A DNA stretch of 64,000 nt from Exiguobacterium acetylicum. GTDB taxonomy: Bacteria > Bacillota > Bacilli > Exiguobacteriales > Exiguobacteriaceae. The stretch covers positions 1,638,001-1,702,000 of the forward strand of contig NZ_CP081878.1 of assembly GCF_022170825.1 (NCBI RefSeq). Reading direction: 5' to 3'. The position numbers and the translations under genes were made by a program. This document shows, one piece after another, positions 44,792 to 53,671 of the stretch; positions within the stretch are counted from its first letter, which is position 1; each line of letters starts with the position of its first letter. The notes below the pieces were generated by a model. The model was not told the origin of the DNA. It saw only the letters and a list, made by a program, of their open reading frames with translations, and searched no databases.

Positions 44792-45064
44792 ATGACATAT
44801 GCTAAAACCTCTATCTTCTTCAGTCTGCTCGGCTTGTTCATCGCTTATATGATTTTCCCACCGCTCAATTGGTCGTTCGGACCGAACTCGATGATCACTA
44901 TTCCAATCGGACTTGCCATTTACTTGTTCGGACTCGTACTTGGGATTGTCGCCTTCAGACGGCGGGAGCCGGGAATCCTTAAATATGTCAGTCTCGCCTG
45001 TGCCGTTCCACTTGGTGTATTGCTACTAGTCTTTCTCGGTTTCATTTTCAGCGGTCAGATTTAA
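44792..45064 (+). CDS. Small three-helix membrane protein
   Basis: The 90-residue protein has hydrophobic segments at about 8-24, 32-52 and 65-86, with AFRRREPG between the last two. It resembles DUF4190-like small membrane proteins, but the match is loose. AAGGAG precedes the ATG at 44792. It is divergent from the PadR operon and may share its operator region. Confidence 0.55.
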   Translation: MTYAKTSIFFSLLGLFIAYMIFPPLNWSFGPNSMITIPIGLAIYLFGLVLGIVAFRRREPGILKYVSLACAVPLGVLLLVFLGFIFSGQI

Positions 45065-45067
45065 TCC

Positions 45068-45625
45068 TTAAAGTAGCTGTTCATGAAACGCTTTCTCGAG
45101 GGCGTCGAATGTCAGCTGGTGAATCGCTGGACTCGACATCGCATCGAGCCATTCGTTCGCCGCTCGCCCAGTATATCTTTCGAGAACTAACGACAGTATG
45201 AGACCATGCGTCGCGACAAGCACCTGCTGTTTCGGATGCCTGTCACGGAGCTTTTCGATGGCTGCTACAGCACGATCAAGCGCCATCCGATTCGACTCTC
45301 CACCACTTTCTGCGTAATCGACGTCTAGAAATGACTGACTCACTACTTCCTCGAGTCGCTCAGACGTTAATCGTTCATCGAGTCGTTGAAACAGTCGTTC
45401 TTGAAATGGAGCCGTAATGACCTGGATGTTCCTTTGATTCGCAAGCGGTCGGACTGAATCACTCGCCCGTCGCATCGGACTCGAGTATATGGCGTCAATC
45501 GACATCGCTTCAAAGAATCCTACTAGTTTCTGCGCTTGCAGTTGACCTGCCTCGGTTAAGCCTCGTTCCTGGTCACTCCCCGTTTTGACCGATTCGCAAT
45601 GGCGGACGAAATAGATCGTTGTCAT
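45068..45625 (-). CDS. Histidine phosphatase family protein
   Basis: The 185-residue protein has the RHC motif (YFVRHCESV) at the N-terminus, SSPMRRASDS and VLVATHGLI, giving the two catalytic histidines of the phosphoglycerate mutase-like fold. The RHC variant is less common than RHG. It could dephosphorylate sugars or nucleotides. The ATG overlaps the stop of the peptidase gene upstream. Confidence 0.82.
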   Translation of the reverse strand: MTTIYFVRHCESVKTGSDQERGLTEAGQLQAQKLVGFFEAMSIDAIYSSPMRRASDSVRPLANQRNIQVITAPFQERLFQRLDERLTSERLEEVVSQSFLDVDYAESGGESNRMALDRAVAAIEKLRDRHPKQQVLVATHGLILSLVLERYTGRAANEWLDAMSSPAIHQLTFDALEKAFHEQLL

Positions 45626-46284
45626 CGCAACTGGACCCAGTCTCCTTCAGATATCACGTCGACGTTCGAACCGATGACACGGATTGCCGTCGCGTCATCG
45701 ATTGCGTACGCTGGATTCGTCAGCGTCTTTGCCCACTCTTTTGCTGCTTGCAAATGATTATCCGGTAACTGCGGATGATCGAGATGCGGGAAAATCGAAA
45801 AATCGACGAGACCGAGTGTTGCGTCTGATTGCTCCGGCGTCTGCTGCCATCCGACGAAATACGTTCCGATTCGTGGCGTAAGCACCATGCTGCCGGCACT
45901 CATCCCTACATAGACACCGGACAGTTCAGGCAACAGTTGATCAAATTTAGATTCGACGAACCAGTGATGCAAAAATAAGGGGTCCCCACCATTGACGAGG
46001 ATGACATCCGCTTTTTCAACAGCAGGTCGCCATGTTTCTTCCGCTAGCGACGAAATGACTGACAGTTCCAAGAGTCCTACCGACTTCCACCCTAAACCGA
46101 CCATCGGTGCCTCATCCTTGCCTTGGATGAAGTTGGTAGCCAGTTCTACGCCATTCGCTAACGCGTAGGACGCCGTTGTAATTGCAACGGCGTGGCAATC
46201 TTCAATCGGTTTTCCAAGCATCTCGAGTAACGCTTGATGAATCGATGCATTTTGTACTCCACCGGATGTTAATAAGTACTCCAT
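45622..46284 (-). CDS. Peptidase S51-like protein
   Basis: The 220-residue protein starts MEYLLTSGGVQN and has ILVNGGDPLFL and VGMSAGSMVL, with the nucleophile Ser in the GMSAGS elbow. Members include alpha-aspartyl dipeptidase and cyanophycinase-like proteins. ATG 46284 follows GGAGGCGG. The stop overlaps the start of the phosphatase. Confidence 0.8.
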   Translation of the reverse strand: MEYLLTSGGVQNASIHQALLEMLGKPIEDCHAVAITTASYALANGVELATNFIQGKDEAPMVGLGWKSVGLLELSVISSLAEETWRPAVEKADVILVNGGDPLFLHHWFVESKFDQLLPELSGVYVGMSAGSMVLTPRIGTYFVGWQQTPEQSDATLGLVDFSIFPHLDHPQLPDNHLQAAKEWAKTLTNPAYAIDDATAIRVIGSNVDVISEGDWVQLR

Positions 46285-46374
46285 TTTACCGCCTCCTGTT
46301 CTTTGATTCAGTTTACAATATTTGCTCGTTTCTGGTATTCTTACTTTTATTCCCATTAAAATAGGAGGACTCGT

Positions 46375-47094
46375 ATGTCTTTTGAATTTATGACGTTACC
46401 TGAAACAACGTTACACTATCGTCTAATTCTAGGTGATCCCGCTCAACCGACGTTTATCTTCGAAACCGGATATGGTCAAGATCTTTCAACCTGGCATCCT
46501 ATCTTAGATCAGATCGAGGCACTTGGTACGATCTTAATGTACGACCGTACGAACACCGGCGGCAGTTCTCCTTACAACTCTGAGACAAGTCAACAGAGCG
46601 TGAATCGTCTTCATCGATTGATTCGCACATTATCGCTTAAACCACCATTTATTCTCGTTGGTCACTCCTATGGTGGTACGTTAGTGCGACAATTTGCATC
46701 GCAGTACCCAAATGAAGTAAGTGGACTATTGCTAATCGATGCAACACCAGAATCTTATATCCAACGCTTCTTACCAGTGATGCCAAAATCGTTCCAATCC
46801 AAGTACCAAAACCAATTTACGCTCGAGTGTACATACGCAGATTTCAAAGAAAGTATTGAAGCGACGAATAGTGATGAGCACTACATATTTCCACTCATCG
46901 TTCTATCTGCCGGTAAAAAAGAGCATTACTCTCGTGATGCGCAACTATTGTGGCACGAGTTGCAACGACAGACTGCTAGACAGTCACTTCGAGGATCATT
47001 TATTAATGTTTCTAATAGTGGTCACTTCATTCATCACGACGCGCCAGATAAAGTCATTCATGCCTTACAAACGTTAATTTCAGAGTGCTCCTAA
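46375..47094 (+). CDS. Alpha/beta hydrolase
   Basis: The 239-residue hydrolase has the elbow GHSYGG (about residue 97), Asp in LLIDATPE and a final His in NSGHFIHHDAPD. ETGYGQDLSTWHPI forms the oxyanion part. It resembles haloalkane dehalogenase/esterase-type small hydrolases. AGGAGG precedes the ATG. It runs toward the ABC pair that follows. Confidence 0.8.
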   Translation: MSFEFMTLPETTLHYRLILGDPAQPTFIFETGYGQDLSTWHPILDQIEALGTILMYDRTNTGGSSPYNSETSQQSVNRLHRLIRTLSLKPPFILVGHSYGGTLVRQFASQYPNEVSGLLLIDATPESYIQRFLPVMPKSFQSKYQNQFTLECTYADFKESIEATNSDEHYIFPLIVLSAGKKEHYSRDAQLLWHELQRQTARQSLRGSFINVSNSGHFIHHDAPDKVIHALQTLISECS

Positions 47095-47177
47095 CCTTCT
47101 CTAGCAATCGGAACTTTTTCCCAAATCAATTCGTACATAAAGAGAAGCTTTTATCGACATATTCAAAGGAGGCCCCT

Positions 47178-47885
47178 ATGTATTCGATTCCTAGCTACTT
47201 CACACTCTACTTAAAAATCATGCTGACGGATAAGATTCCGGTCTTTTGGTCTCTGATTTTCCCATTGATTCTCGCCTTTGTCTTCGGGTCACGTCTCGAC
47301 TTCACCGAGAGCAGTTTCTTATCGTTCCTCGCACTCTTTTGGGGCTATATCTTACTTTCGATTTACGTGAACGGAATCGGTCTTCAACTTGCCCGGATGC
47401 GGGAACATGGCTTGATGAAGACATATATCATGATTTCCGGTAGTAAGATTGGTTGTATTCTCGCACTCGTACTCGTTCAGCTCGTGTTTGCAGCCGTTAG
47501 TTTAACGGTCTTTACGACGATTCTGATGCTCGTGTTCGACTTCTTCTCACCTTTGACGTTGTTACTCGCTTATCTCGTCTTGTTGCTCAGCATCCCGCTT
47601 GCTTTTGCGAGCATTTCCTTGACGATGCTTCCGGCAAAAATTTCGAGCATGTCGACGTTGCTGAACATCGTCATGTATCCGCTGTTTTTATTTGCCAATG
47701 CTCAACCGGATCGTTGGTACAGTTACTTAAATCCGTTTTATGTCATGAAAACACTCGGTCTTGCTGTATCTGAGCACGTTACGGGAGCATCGTTGCTTAT
47801 CTTGACCGTCGTACTTGTCGTTTATCTATTACTTGGTCTACTCTCTGTCAAACGCTTTAATCTCATGTCTTTGATGACCCGATAG
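47178..47885 (+). CDS. ABC permease, short ABC-2-like
   Basis: The 235-residue protein has six predicted helices (about 22-38, 46-66, 93-118, 123-148, 160-178 and 205-225). It lacks an external domain. GGAGGCCCCT precedes the ATG at 47178. It pairs with the ATPase that starts 10 bases later, and together they could export a peptide or lipid; the substrate is unknown. Confidence 0.75.
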   Translation: MYSIPSYFTLYLKIMLTDKIPVFWSLIFPLILAFVFGSRLDFTESSFLSFLALFWGYILLSIYVNGIGLQLARMREHGLMKTYIMISGSKIGCILALVLVQLVFAAVSLTVFTTILMLVFDFFSPLTLLLAYLVLLLSIPLAFASISLTMLPAKISSMSTLLNIVMYPLFLFANAQPDRWYSYLNPFYVMKTLGLAVSEHVTGASLLILTVVLVVYLLLGLLSVKRFNLMSLMTR

Positions 47886-47895
47886 GAGGATTCAG

Positions 47896-48600
47896 ATGCA
47901 CGTTCAACATCTACGCTTCAACTATCCGAAATCACCCGATCTTCTCCATGACGTTTCGTTCTCGCTCATTCCCGGTAAACTGAACGTCTTGATTGGCATG
48001 AACGGTGCCGGCAAAACGACGCTGTTCGATTGTATGACCGGTGCCTTACCGATCGAGTCCGGTGAGCTTGATTTGCCTGATATCGCAGACATTCTTTATT
48101 TGACACAATTCATCTATTACTCGGATGAATTAAAAGGAAAAGATGTCGCCGTCTTCGTCGGTCGGCTCGCCCGTCTGAAAGAGTATCGAAAGCCAGAAAC
48201 ATATACACGGCACATGAAACAGCATCGCGAACTTGACTTGTTCGCACACCTCTGGCAGATGAAAATCGGAAAGATGTCCGCCGGGGAAAAGAAATGGCTG
48301 TTCGTGACACTGTTGACGACGGTGCCACGTTCGCTCTACATCTTTGACGAGCCGACAAGCGGGGTCGACCCGGCAACACGACTCCATATCATGCGACGCT
48401 TCGATCAGATGACGGCAAATGGACAAACCTGTCTCTTTTCGACGCATCAATTGCATGATTTGTTGCATACCGATGCCCATGTCATCTTCCTTCATCAAGG
48501 TCGTATTTTGTACGAAGGCGACTTCAAGGATTGGTTGAACCGCTTCGAGACGACAGATCCGGACGTTGCCTTTGTCCAGATGTTAGAAATAGCCGGATAA
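47896..48600 (+). CDS. ABC ATPase with a divergent signature
   Basis: The 234-residue ATPase has Walker A GMNGAGKTT, an atypical signature KMSAGEKKW in place of LSGGQ, and Walker B LYIFDEPTSGVDP. The H-loop is FSTHQLHDL. The signature still has the essential SxG geometry, so it may be active. Similar divergence is seen in some lantibiotic-type exporter ATPases. It is the second gene of a pair with the permease and has a strong terminator. Confidence 0.82.
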   Translation: MHVQHLRFNYPKSPDLLHDVSFSLIPGKLNVLIGMNGAGKTTLFDCMTGALPIESGELDLPDIADILYLTQFIYYSDELKGKDVAVFVGRLARLKEYRKPETYTRHMKQHRELDLFAHLWQMKIGKMSAGEKKWLFVTLLTTVPRSLYIFDEPTSGVDPATRLHIMRRFDQMTANGQTCLFSTHQLHDLLHTDAHVIFLHQGRILYEGDFKDWLNRFETTDPDVAFVQMLEIAG

Positions 48601-48603
48601 CGC

Positions 48604-48633
48604 AAACCACCTCTTTTCTGGAGGTGGTTTTTT
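48604..48633 (+). terminator. Terminator of the ABC pair
   Basis: AAACCACCTC pairs with GAGGTGGTTT over a 7-nt loop and is followed by TTT. Confidence 0.88.
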
Positions 48634-48705
48634 GTAATATCTGAAATATAGGTTTTATTCAAACATGTGTAGGTTATACATAATATATGAAAGGAGGTTC
48701 ATCTT

Positions 48706-49050
48706 ATGCAGTTCATCTCGGGTCACGCATTTGTTCGCATGATTGACTCACTCTTTAGCACAGAGGTCTGGAATCGGCATATCCTGTACATCACTGCAAA
48801 TTCAGCAGTCGTACAATTGAAAAAGCGGTATGCCACCGACATTTCGATTTCGTCCACTTCTACAGAACTGCACATCTCGTTTCTCGTTCATTTGCCTACA
48901 CTTGAAAAACGAGTAGTCATCAAAAGGAACGAACAGGAGACGCATCAATTTTTCTTCGATCCTTTTGCTTCAATCGAACATGTAACGTCTAACTTAAAAC
49001 CGTGGTCTTTAGAAAGCTGCAACAAGGAGGAAGACGCATATGCCAACTAG
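48706..49050 (+). CDS. Hypothetical protein with HTH partner
   Basis: The 114-residue protein has no signal, membrane helix or recognised family. AAGGAGG precedes the ATG. Its 3' end overlaps the next gene by 11 bases, so the two are probably translated together. It has a mixed alpha/beta sequence with a hydrophobic core (ITANSAVVQLKK). Confidence 0.55.
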   Translation: MQFISGHAFVRMIDSLFSTEVWNRHILYITANSAVVQLKKRYATDISISSTSTELHISFLVHLPTLEKRVVIKRNEQETHQFFFDPFASIEHVTSNLKPWSLESCNKEEDAYAN

Positions 49051-49258
49051 CACTTTAGAACAACGCATGAATGCCGTCCTCGATTGTTTGGCAGCCGCTA
49101 AGGATTACCAACACATCGCCGGACGGCATGATGTATCGTATCAACAATTGTACAATTGGGTTCGTCGTTATGAATCTGGTGGTATTTCCGCCTTGATGGA
49201 CCGTCGTGGTCGAAAATTACGCAGCGAAAGACTTACTTCGACTCCGCATATGCCTTGA
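49040..49258 (+). CDS. Transposase-like helix-turn-helix fragment
   Basis: The 72-residue protein contains one HTH (YQHIAGRHDVSYQQLYNWVRRYESGG, about 22-47) like the N-terminal domain of IS3/IS150 OrfA proteins, and the ISALMDRRGRKL ending typical of those. After GRKL the frame loses the usual coiled coil and stops inside the convergent gene. A good ribosome site (AAGGAGG) precedes it and it overlaps the previous gene. No terminal repeats or OrfB are seen, so it may be a decayed or domesticated element. Confidence 0.6.
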   Translation: MPTSTLEQRMNAVLDCLAAAKDYQHIAGRHDVSYQQLYNWVRRYESGGISALMDRRGRKLRSERLTSTPHMP

Positions 49259-49643
49259 AACGATCAAGGATCGCCTGCCAACCCGCTTGTTGCATCTCAG
49301 GCGGGTTCATCGTTTCCGCATCAAATGTCTCGACGACCTCTGTTTGTTCTCCATTTCTTGAGAAGTCGATCGTCACCTGACGTCCATCTTCAAGAACATA
49401 GGCAATACGTTCATGTGGCACGATCGTCTCGTACGTACCGGTGAAATCAAATCCCATGCTGCCATCTTTTGCTTCCATGCGATTCGTGAATTGACCGCCG
49501 ACCGTCAAATCATTCTCTGACGCTGTCGTATGCCAATCATCTGATGCTGCATTCCAGCGTTTGATGTCTTCTGGTTCATTCCACATTTCCCACACCGTCT
49601 CGACTGGACGGTCAATTACGGCTTGAATCGTCAGTTTCGTCAT
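49233..49643 (-). CDS. AHSA1/SRPBCC domain protein
   Basis: The 136-residue protein matches the AHSA1 branch of the START-like superfamily: IQAVIDRPVETVWEMWNEPEDIKRWNAASDDWH and ETFDAETMNPPEMQQAGWQAILDRFKAY. Such proteins bind small hydrophobic ligands; function is unknown. ATG 49643 is seven bases from GGAGG; ATGs at 49646 and 49649 are closer to it. Its end overlaps the HTH fragment by 26 bases. Confidence 0.85.
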   Translation of the reverse strand: MTKLTIQAVIDRPVETVWEMWNEPEDIKRWNAASDDWHTTASENDLTVGGQFTNRMEAKDGSMGFDFTGTYETIVPHERIAYVLEDGRQVTIDFSRNGEQTEVVETFDAETMNPPEMQQAGWQAILDRFKAYAESK

Positions 49644-49690
49644 CATCATTCCTCCTTTTAATTGAACTACCCTCCCTTTTTCGAGGATAC

Positions 49691-49969
49691 CTATCCAAAT
49701 TCCTTGTTTCGATTCATTAATTCGGTGGGGACTTCGGACTTTTTGTTTTCCATACTATAAATAAAAGAATCGCTAAATAAAAGAATCGCTGGAATAAGAC
49801 AAATGATCACGTCTTGAATGGTCGGTAGATGTAACGCTCGACTCGATAAAAAACGAACTCCTTCGATCGTCCAAACCGTCAATAAGAAGGCAGTCAACGG
49901 TATGAGCCGCCAGCGTCTCGGAATGCGGATCCAGTAAGCGAGTAGTCGTTCCGATTTCTTCATCTTCAT
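49691..49969 (-). CDS. Small membrane protein
   Basis: The 92-residue protein has a basic N-terminus (RIPRRWRLIP), two likely helices (about 20-40 and 50-68) and a charged tail. Its ATG overlaps the stop of the beta-helix lipoprotein gene (ATGA), so it is coupled to it. No family is recognised. Confidence 0.5.
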   Translation of the reverse strand: MKMKKSERLLAYWIRIPRRWRLIPLTAFLLTVWTIEGVRFLSSRALHLPTIQDVIICLIPAILLFSDSFIYSMENKKSEVPTELMNRNKEFG

Positions 49970-51246
49970 TCTACCTTTCGAACAGCTTTCAGGAAGCTCT
50001 GTTCCGTTTTATATGAGGCGTCGCGCCACATGAAACGTTTTGTATCCTTGAACGTATTTTGTTCAAACTGGTTCCCAGAACTCGTCTTGAAGTAATGGGC
50101 GACACTTAACGAACCGTTGAAGGTGTTCCCGATGATTTTGTTGTCACGCACATCGTGTTGGACAAGCAATTGACCTCCTTCGAGTCCTTTCGTATCATTG
50201 CCGATTAACTTGTTTTTCTCGATCCGAACGCGTTTTGTACCGCCACGTTTCGCATCATAGCCGCCAATCGCGATACCGGTGTAAACATTGCGTCGCAAAT
50301 CGTTTTGACGAACGATGACATCTTCTGCGTATCGTCCTGCATGTTCACTTGTTACTTCAATTCCGATATCACTCGCTTCGATAAGATTCTTCTCGATCGT
50401 TAAGTCTTTTCCACCATCGACATAGATACCTGCTGCGTTGTATTCCTTCCCATAAGCAGGATTTCCGTAGCTCGACGTCCGGTAGACCTGGTTTTCCGAT
50501 ACGATTCCCTCTCGGACATAATCGTCTTTTTTTGAACGAGCGATCCCTTCATATCCAATCAAATCAATGCCGATATTATCGTTATCCCGTAAGACGTTCT
50601 TCGTCACTCGGAAATCTTTGACGTTCCCGTTTAAGACAAGGGCTTCGCTCGCTCCAAGGCGGTTCTGTTCGACTAGATTGCCGGTGACAGTTAAGTGACG
50701 AATCGCTCCCGTTCCATACACAGCAATCCCATGCGCATTTCCGTCTGTTGCTAACGTCTTGATGCGACGAACTGTATTGTTCTTCAACGTGATATGCGAC
50801 CCTGATCCTGTGACTAAAATACCAATTGGTGTTGCGTCCGCTCGTTTGGATTGAACGGCTTCAATCGTTAGACCTTGAACGGTCACGTATTGCCGATCCT
50901 TGATTTTTATGATCGGTAAGACATCATCTCGATCTTTGATTTTTTCTCCACTTAAGACGACTCGTTCGTCTTGATAGTTTCGGAAAGTGATCGGTTGCTG
51001 TTTTGTTCCACTAGATCTAACGCTCATCGCTTCTCGATACGTTCCTTTTCGCAAGTAGACGGTCGTTCCGGCAGTCGCTTTTTTTGTCGCCTGTCGAACC
51101 GTTTTAAACGGATGCTTCAGCGTTCCCGCATTGTCGTCACTCCCGCTTGGTGCGACATATAACGATTTCGCCGTAGATTCAGCCTCATCCCCCGTCGATG
51201 TACAACCGACGAGTAAGACGGTCGCTACTAACCATTTCCCTTTCAT
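49966..51246 (-). CDS. Right-handed beta-helix lipoprotein
   Basis: The 426-residue protein has a lipoprotein signal with the lipobox LVGC (Cys15), then a DUF1565-like opening (YVAPSGSDDNAGTLKHPFKTVRQA) and many parallel beta-helix coils with NN, N-N and IG-D repeats. Such proteins bind or cleave polysaccharides, often as pectate lyase-like or mannuronan epimerase-like enzymes. No catalytic set is proven. It would sit on the outer face of the membrane. A small membrane protein follows by overlap. Confidence 0.85.
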   Translation of the reverse strand: MKGKWLVATVLLVGCTSTGDEAESTAKSLYVAPSGSDDNAGTLKHPFKTVRQATKKATAGTTVYLRKGTYREAMSVRSSGTKQQPITFRNYQDERVVLSGEKIKDRDDVLPIIKIKDRQYVTVQGLTIEAVQSKRADATPIGILVTGSGSHITLKNNTVRRIKTLATDGNAHGIAVYGTGAIRHLTVTGNLVEQNRLGASEALVLNGNVKDFRVTKNVLRDNDNIGIDLIGYEGIARSKKDDYVREGIVSENQVYRTSSYGNPAYGKEYNAAGIYVDGGKDLTIEKNLIEASDIGIEVTSEHAGRYAEDVIVRQNDLRRNVYTGIAIGGYDAKRGGTKRVRIEKNKLIGNDTKGLEGGQLLVQHDVRDNKIIGNTFNGSLSVAHYFKTSSGNQFEQNTFKDTKRFMWRDASYKTEQSFLKAVRKVE

Positions 51247-51364
51247 GATTTCCTCCTTTATTTAGAGAGAACAATATTGGTACAATCTAGGTATCATTTC
51301 TAATTTTTTGAATATTTTATTTTTTATCCCGATTCACTATGACTATGGAAAAGAGGAATACGTC

Positions 51365-51943
51365 ATGAAATATGCGCTTTTATTCACCCTTCCCTTGTTG
51401 CTTGCTGGTTGTGCTACAGAAGCAACCGTCCTTCCAAAAGAAACCGTCATGATCAAGAAGCCTTCCTTTTCAATCACACCCTCTACCGTAAAGGAAGAGT
51501 CGCTCCAACAACAGACCTTTTACTTTTCTGGCACACTCGATCGTCCACTTCAGCTCAAAGCGGTCCAATTTGACGATACAGAACCACCTGAGGTGCTGAT
51601 CGACAAATCGATTCCTGCCGGTACATACGATCGCACGCCGTTCCAGTTGACGTATGATTTGAACCTGCTCAACGATTCTCATACCTTCACCTATTCGCTG
51701 GATGCGAACAATGGCATTCTTGAGACGAAAACGGCGTACACCTTACCTCAAAATGTCCAGACTGACAGCGGTCAATTCAATGATCAGCAACAGACGAATG
51801 TTTCATTCTATCCCTTACTCCTGAAACGCTATACGACCGGAGAAACGATCATCGGTCGTTCGATTGATGCTTTACGATCACCACGTCTTAAAGTAGGAAA
51901 AGACGAAGGAGCAATTTTGATTTATTTGACGAAAACAAAATAA
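51365..51943 (+). CDS. Lipoprotein, unknown function
   Basis: The 192-residue protein has a signal peptide with LLAGC (Cys17) and a mature part that looks beta-sandwich-like (QTFYFSGTLDRPLQL, YDLNLLNDSHTFTYSL). AGAGG precedes the ATG at 51365. It is divergent from the beta-helix lipoprotein. It is transcribed alone with a strong terminator. Confidence 0.65.
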   Translation: MKYALLFTLPLLLAGCATEATVLPKETVMIKKPSFSITPSTVKEESLQQQTFYFSGTLDRPLQLKAVQFDDTEPPEVLIDKSIPAGTYDRTPFQLTYDLNLLNDSHTFTYSLDANNGILETKTAYTLPQNVQTDSGQFNDQQQTNVSFYPLLLKRYTTGETIIGRSIDALRSPRLKVGKDEGAILIYLTKTK

Positions 51944-51945
51944 GG

Positions 51946-51980
51946 AAAGCGGCGTATTAAAGCAAGATACGCCGCTTTTT
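51946..51980. terminator. Terminator between convergent genes
   Basis: AAAGCGGCGTAT pairs with ATACGCCGCTTT (12 bp) and is followed by TT on the plus strand. It touches the stop of the convergent phosphatase. Confidence 0.88.
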
Positions 51981-52593
51981 AGTCCACCAAGACGTGCGAC
52001 ATGTCGGCTTCTAATTGAATCAGTGCTTCTCCGTCCTTATATTCAACGATCGTCAAACTCGTTCCATGAATGAATGGTGGATCCCATAACGTCGCGAACG
52101 GTTTTTGATGAAGATGCGTCAGCAAAATATTCAAGAAGATGCCATGCGTCACGATCATGATGTTCTCGTCTTCCTCATGATCAGCCAGTCGTTCCAAAAA
52201 TGATAGGATCCGCTCGCGGACCTCGTCAAACGATTCTCCGGATTCCGGTATGTATTCGTGTGGTGTTTGCCAAAATGTCGCATGGGCAAGCGGATGCGCC
52301 ACTTCAATTTCCGCCGCCGTTCGTCCTTCCCAGGTCCCCATGTGCATTTCTCGCAAACGTTCATCGACGGTGACTGGAATCGACGGATCAAGATTCATCA
52401 TCCGAACCGTTTCTTGGACGCGACCAATCGGACTGATATAGAGATGGTCCAGTGGAATGTCACGTAAGCGATGACCGAGGTCTCGCGCATTTTGTCTACC
52501 TTTTTCTGTTAAGGAAGAGTCTTCCCAGCCTTGCATCCGTTTTTCTAAGTTCCATTCCGTCTCGCCATGACGCGTAATATAGAGTGTTGGCAT
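51979..52593 (-). CDS. Histidine phosphatase (phosphoglycerate mutase-like)
   Basis: The 204-residue protein has LYITRHGETEWN with the catalytic His of the RHG motif, EMHMGTWEGR with the acidic residue and MIVTHGIFL with the second His. It is a typical broad-specificity phosphatase. ATG 52593 is nine bases from AGAGG; ATG 52602 is directly next to it. Confidence 0.88.
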   Translation of the reverse strand: MPTLYITRHGETEWNLEKRMQGWEDSSLTEKGRQNARDLGHRLRDIPLDHLYISPIGRVQETVRMMNLDPSIPVTVDERLREMHMGTWEGRTAAEIEVAHPLAHATFWQTPHEYIPESGESFDEVRERILSFLERLADHEEDENIMIVTHGIFLNILLTHLHQKPFATLWDPPFIHGTSLTIVEYKDGEALIQLEADMSHVLVD

Positions 52594-52737
52594 CTGGATC
52601 ATCCTCTCGATTTTTGTTTCTTTAAAAAGTGTATCAAACTCGTGCTGCTTTTTCCTGAAACTAGCGGAAAACGAACCGAAACGTGAAATCGAGTGATCCG
52701 TTCGGTATGATCAAGGTAGACATGAAGGAGGAATTCG

Positions 52738-53613
52738 ATGAATCGTCATGAGATGCTTGAGCTTGCCAAACAGATCCGCTCGGATGAGGATCGTCCTAAA
52801 GTCACGCCGCCTCATCCAGCACACGCTACAACGACTACGCTACAGGTGCCGACGTCCATCGGCGACGTGCGAGTTTTACTCCACTCGCCGATTGATGCAA
52901 CTGAAACGTTACCTGGATTCATCAGTTTCCACGGTGGCGGTTTCATCACCGGAACGCCAGAGATGGACGAACCATGGAATCTGTTTCTCGCTGAGACCGC
53001 TAACTGTCATGTGCTCAATATCGAGTATCCGCTAGCCCCGGAGCATCCGTTTCCCGTTCCGGTCCACGTCACTTATGAAGTCGTCCAGTGGATTTTTAAG
53101 CAGTCCGAGACGCTTCATCTCGACCCTTCACGCATCGCGATCGGCGGTCATAGTGCCGGTGGCAATCTCGCGACTGCGATCTCTTTATGGAATGCCGAAC
53201 AGGCAAGCCCCCTACCGCTCATCGCTCAAATCCTGGATTATCCTCCGCTTGATCTCGCGACGGATCCAGCGGATAAACCGTTCTTCGAGGAAGCGATACC
53301 GGCTGAGCAAGCGCGGCAGTTCAATGCGATGTACATTTCTCGTGCGGAGGACGCATACCACCACCTCGCTTCGCCTCTTTATGCAGCTCAACTCGAAGCG
53401 TTACCACAGACGCTTGTCCTGACAGCTGAGCATGACTCCCTCGCACAGGAAGCACGACAGTACGCGAAACGGCTTCATGCAGCAGGCGTCGCTGTCGAAC
53501 ACGAAGAGTTCGCGAGTCAAGCTCATGCCTTTACACATCACGGTGATGCAGACGTCGCGCTGAAGGCTTGGCAACGTATGGCGCATTACCTTAAATTGGT
53601 CTATCGTTCGTGA
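52738..53613 (+). CDS. HSL-type alpha/beta hydrolase (esterase)
   Basis: The 291-residue protein has the hormone-sensitive-lipase oxyanion motif HGGGF (about residues 65-69), nucleophile GHSAGGN, Asp in AEHDSLAQ and His in SQAHAFTHH. It is a predicted carboxylesterase. GAAGGAGG precedes the ATG. It is transcribed alone, with a terminator. Confidence 0.88.
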   Translation: MNRHEMLELAKQIRSDEDRPKVTPPHPAHATTTTLQVPTSIGDVRVLLHSPIDATETLPGFISFHGGGFITGTPEMDEPWNLFLAETANCHVLNIEYPLAPEHPFPVPVHVTYEVVQWIFKQSETLHLDPSRIAIGGHSAGGNLATAISLWNAEQASPLPLIAQILDYPPLDLATDPADKPFFEEAIPAEQARQFNAMYISRAEDAYHHLASPLYAAQLEALPQTLVLTAEHDSLAQEARQYAKRLHAAGVAVEHEEFASQAHAFTHHGDADVALKAWQRMAHYLKLVYRS

Positions 53614-53615
53614 TC

Positions 53616-53648
53616 AAAAAGAGACGTCTGAGCAGAGACGTCTCTTTT
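53616..53648. terminator. Bidirectional terminator
   Basis: AAAAGAGACGTCT and AGACGTCTCTTTT form a perfect 13-bp stem over a 6-nt loop. A-rich and T-rich flanks serve both the esterase and the convergent lipoprotein gene. Confidence 0.9.
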
Positions 53649-53671
53649 GTATGTTTGACCTACTTAACTGC

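Noticed and set aside
48706..49258. A complete insertion sequence
   Set aside because: Only a short HTH portion is present. No transposase catalytic domain, terminal inverted repeats or target duplication could be seen.
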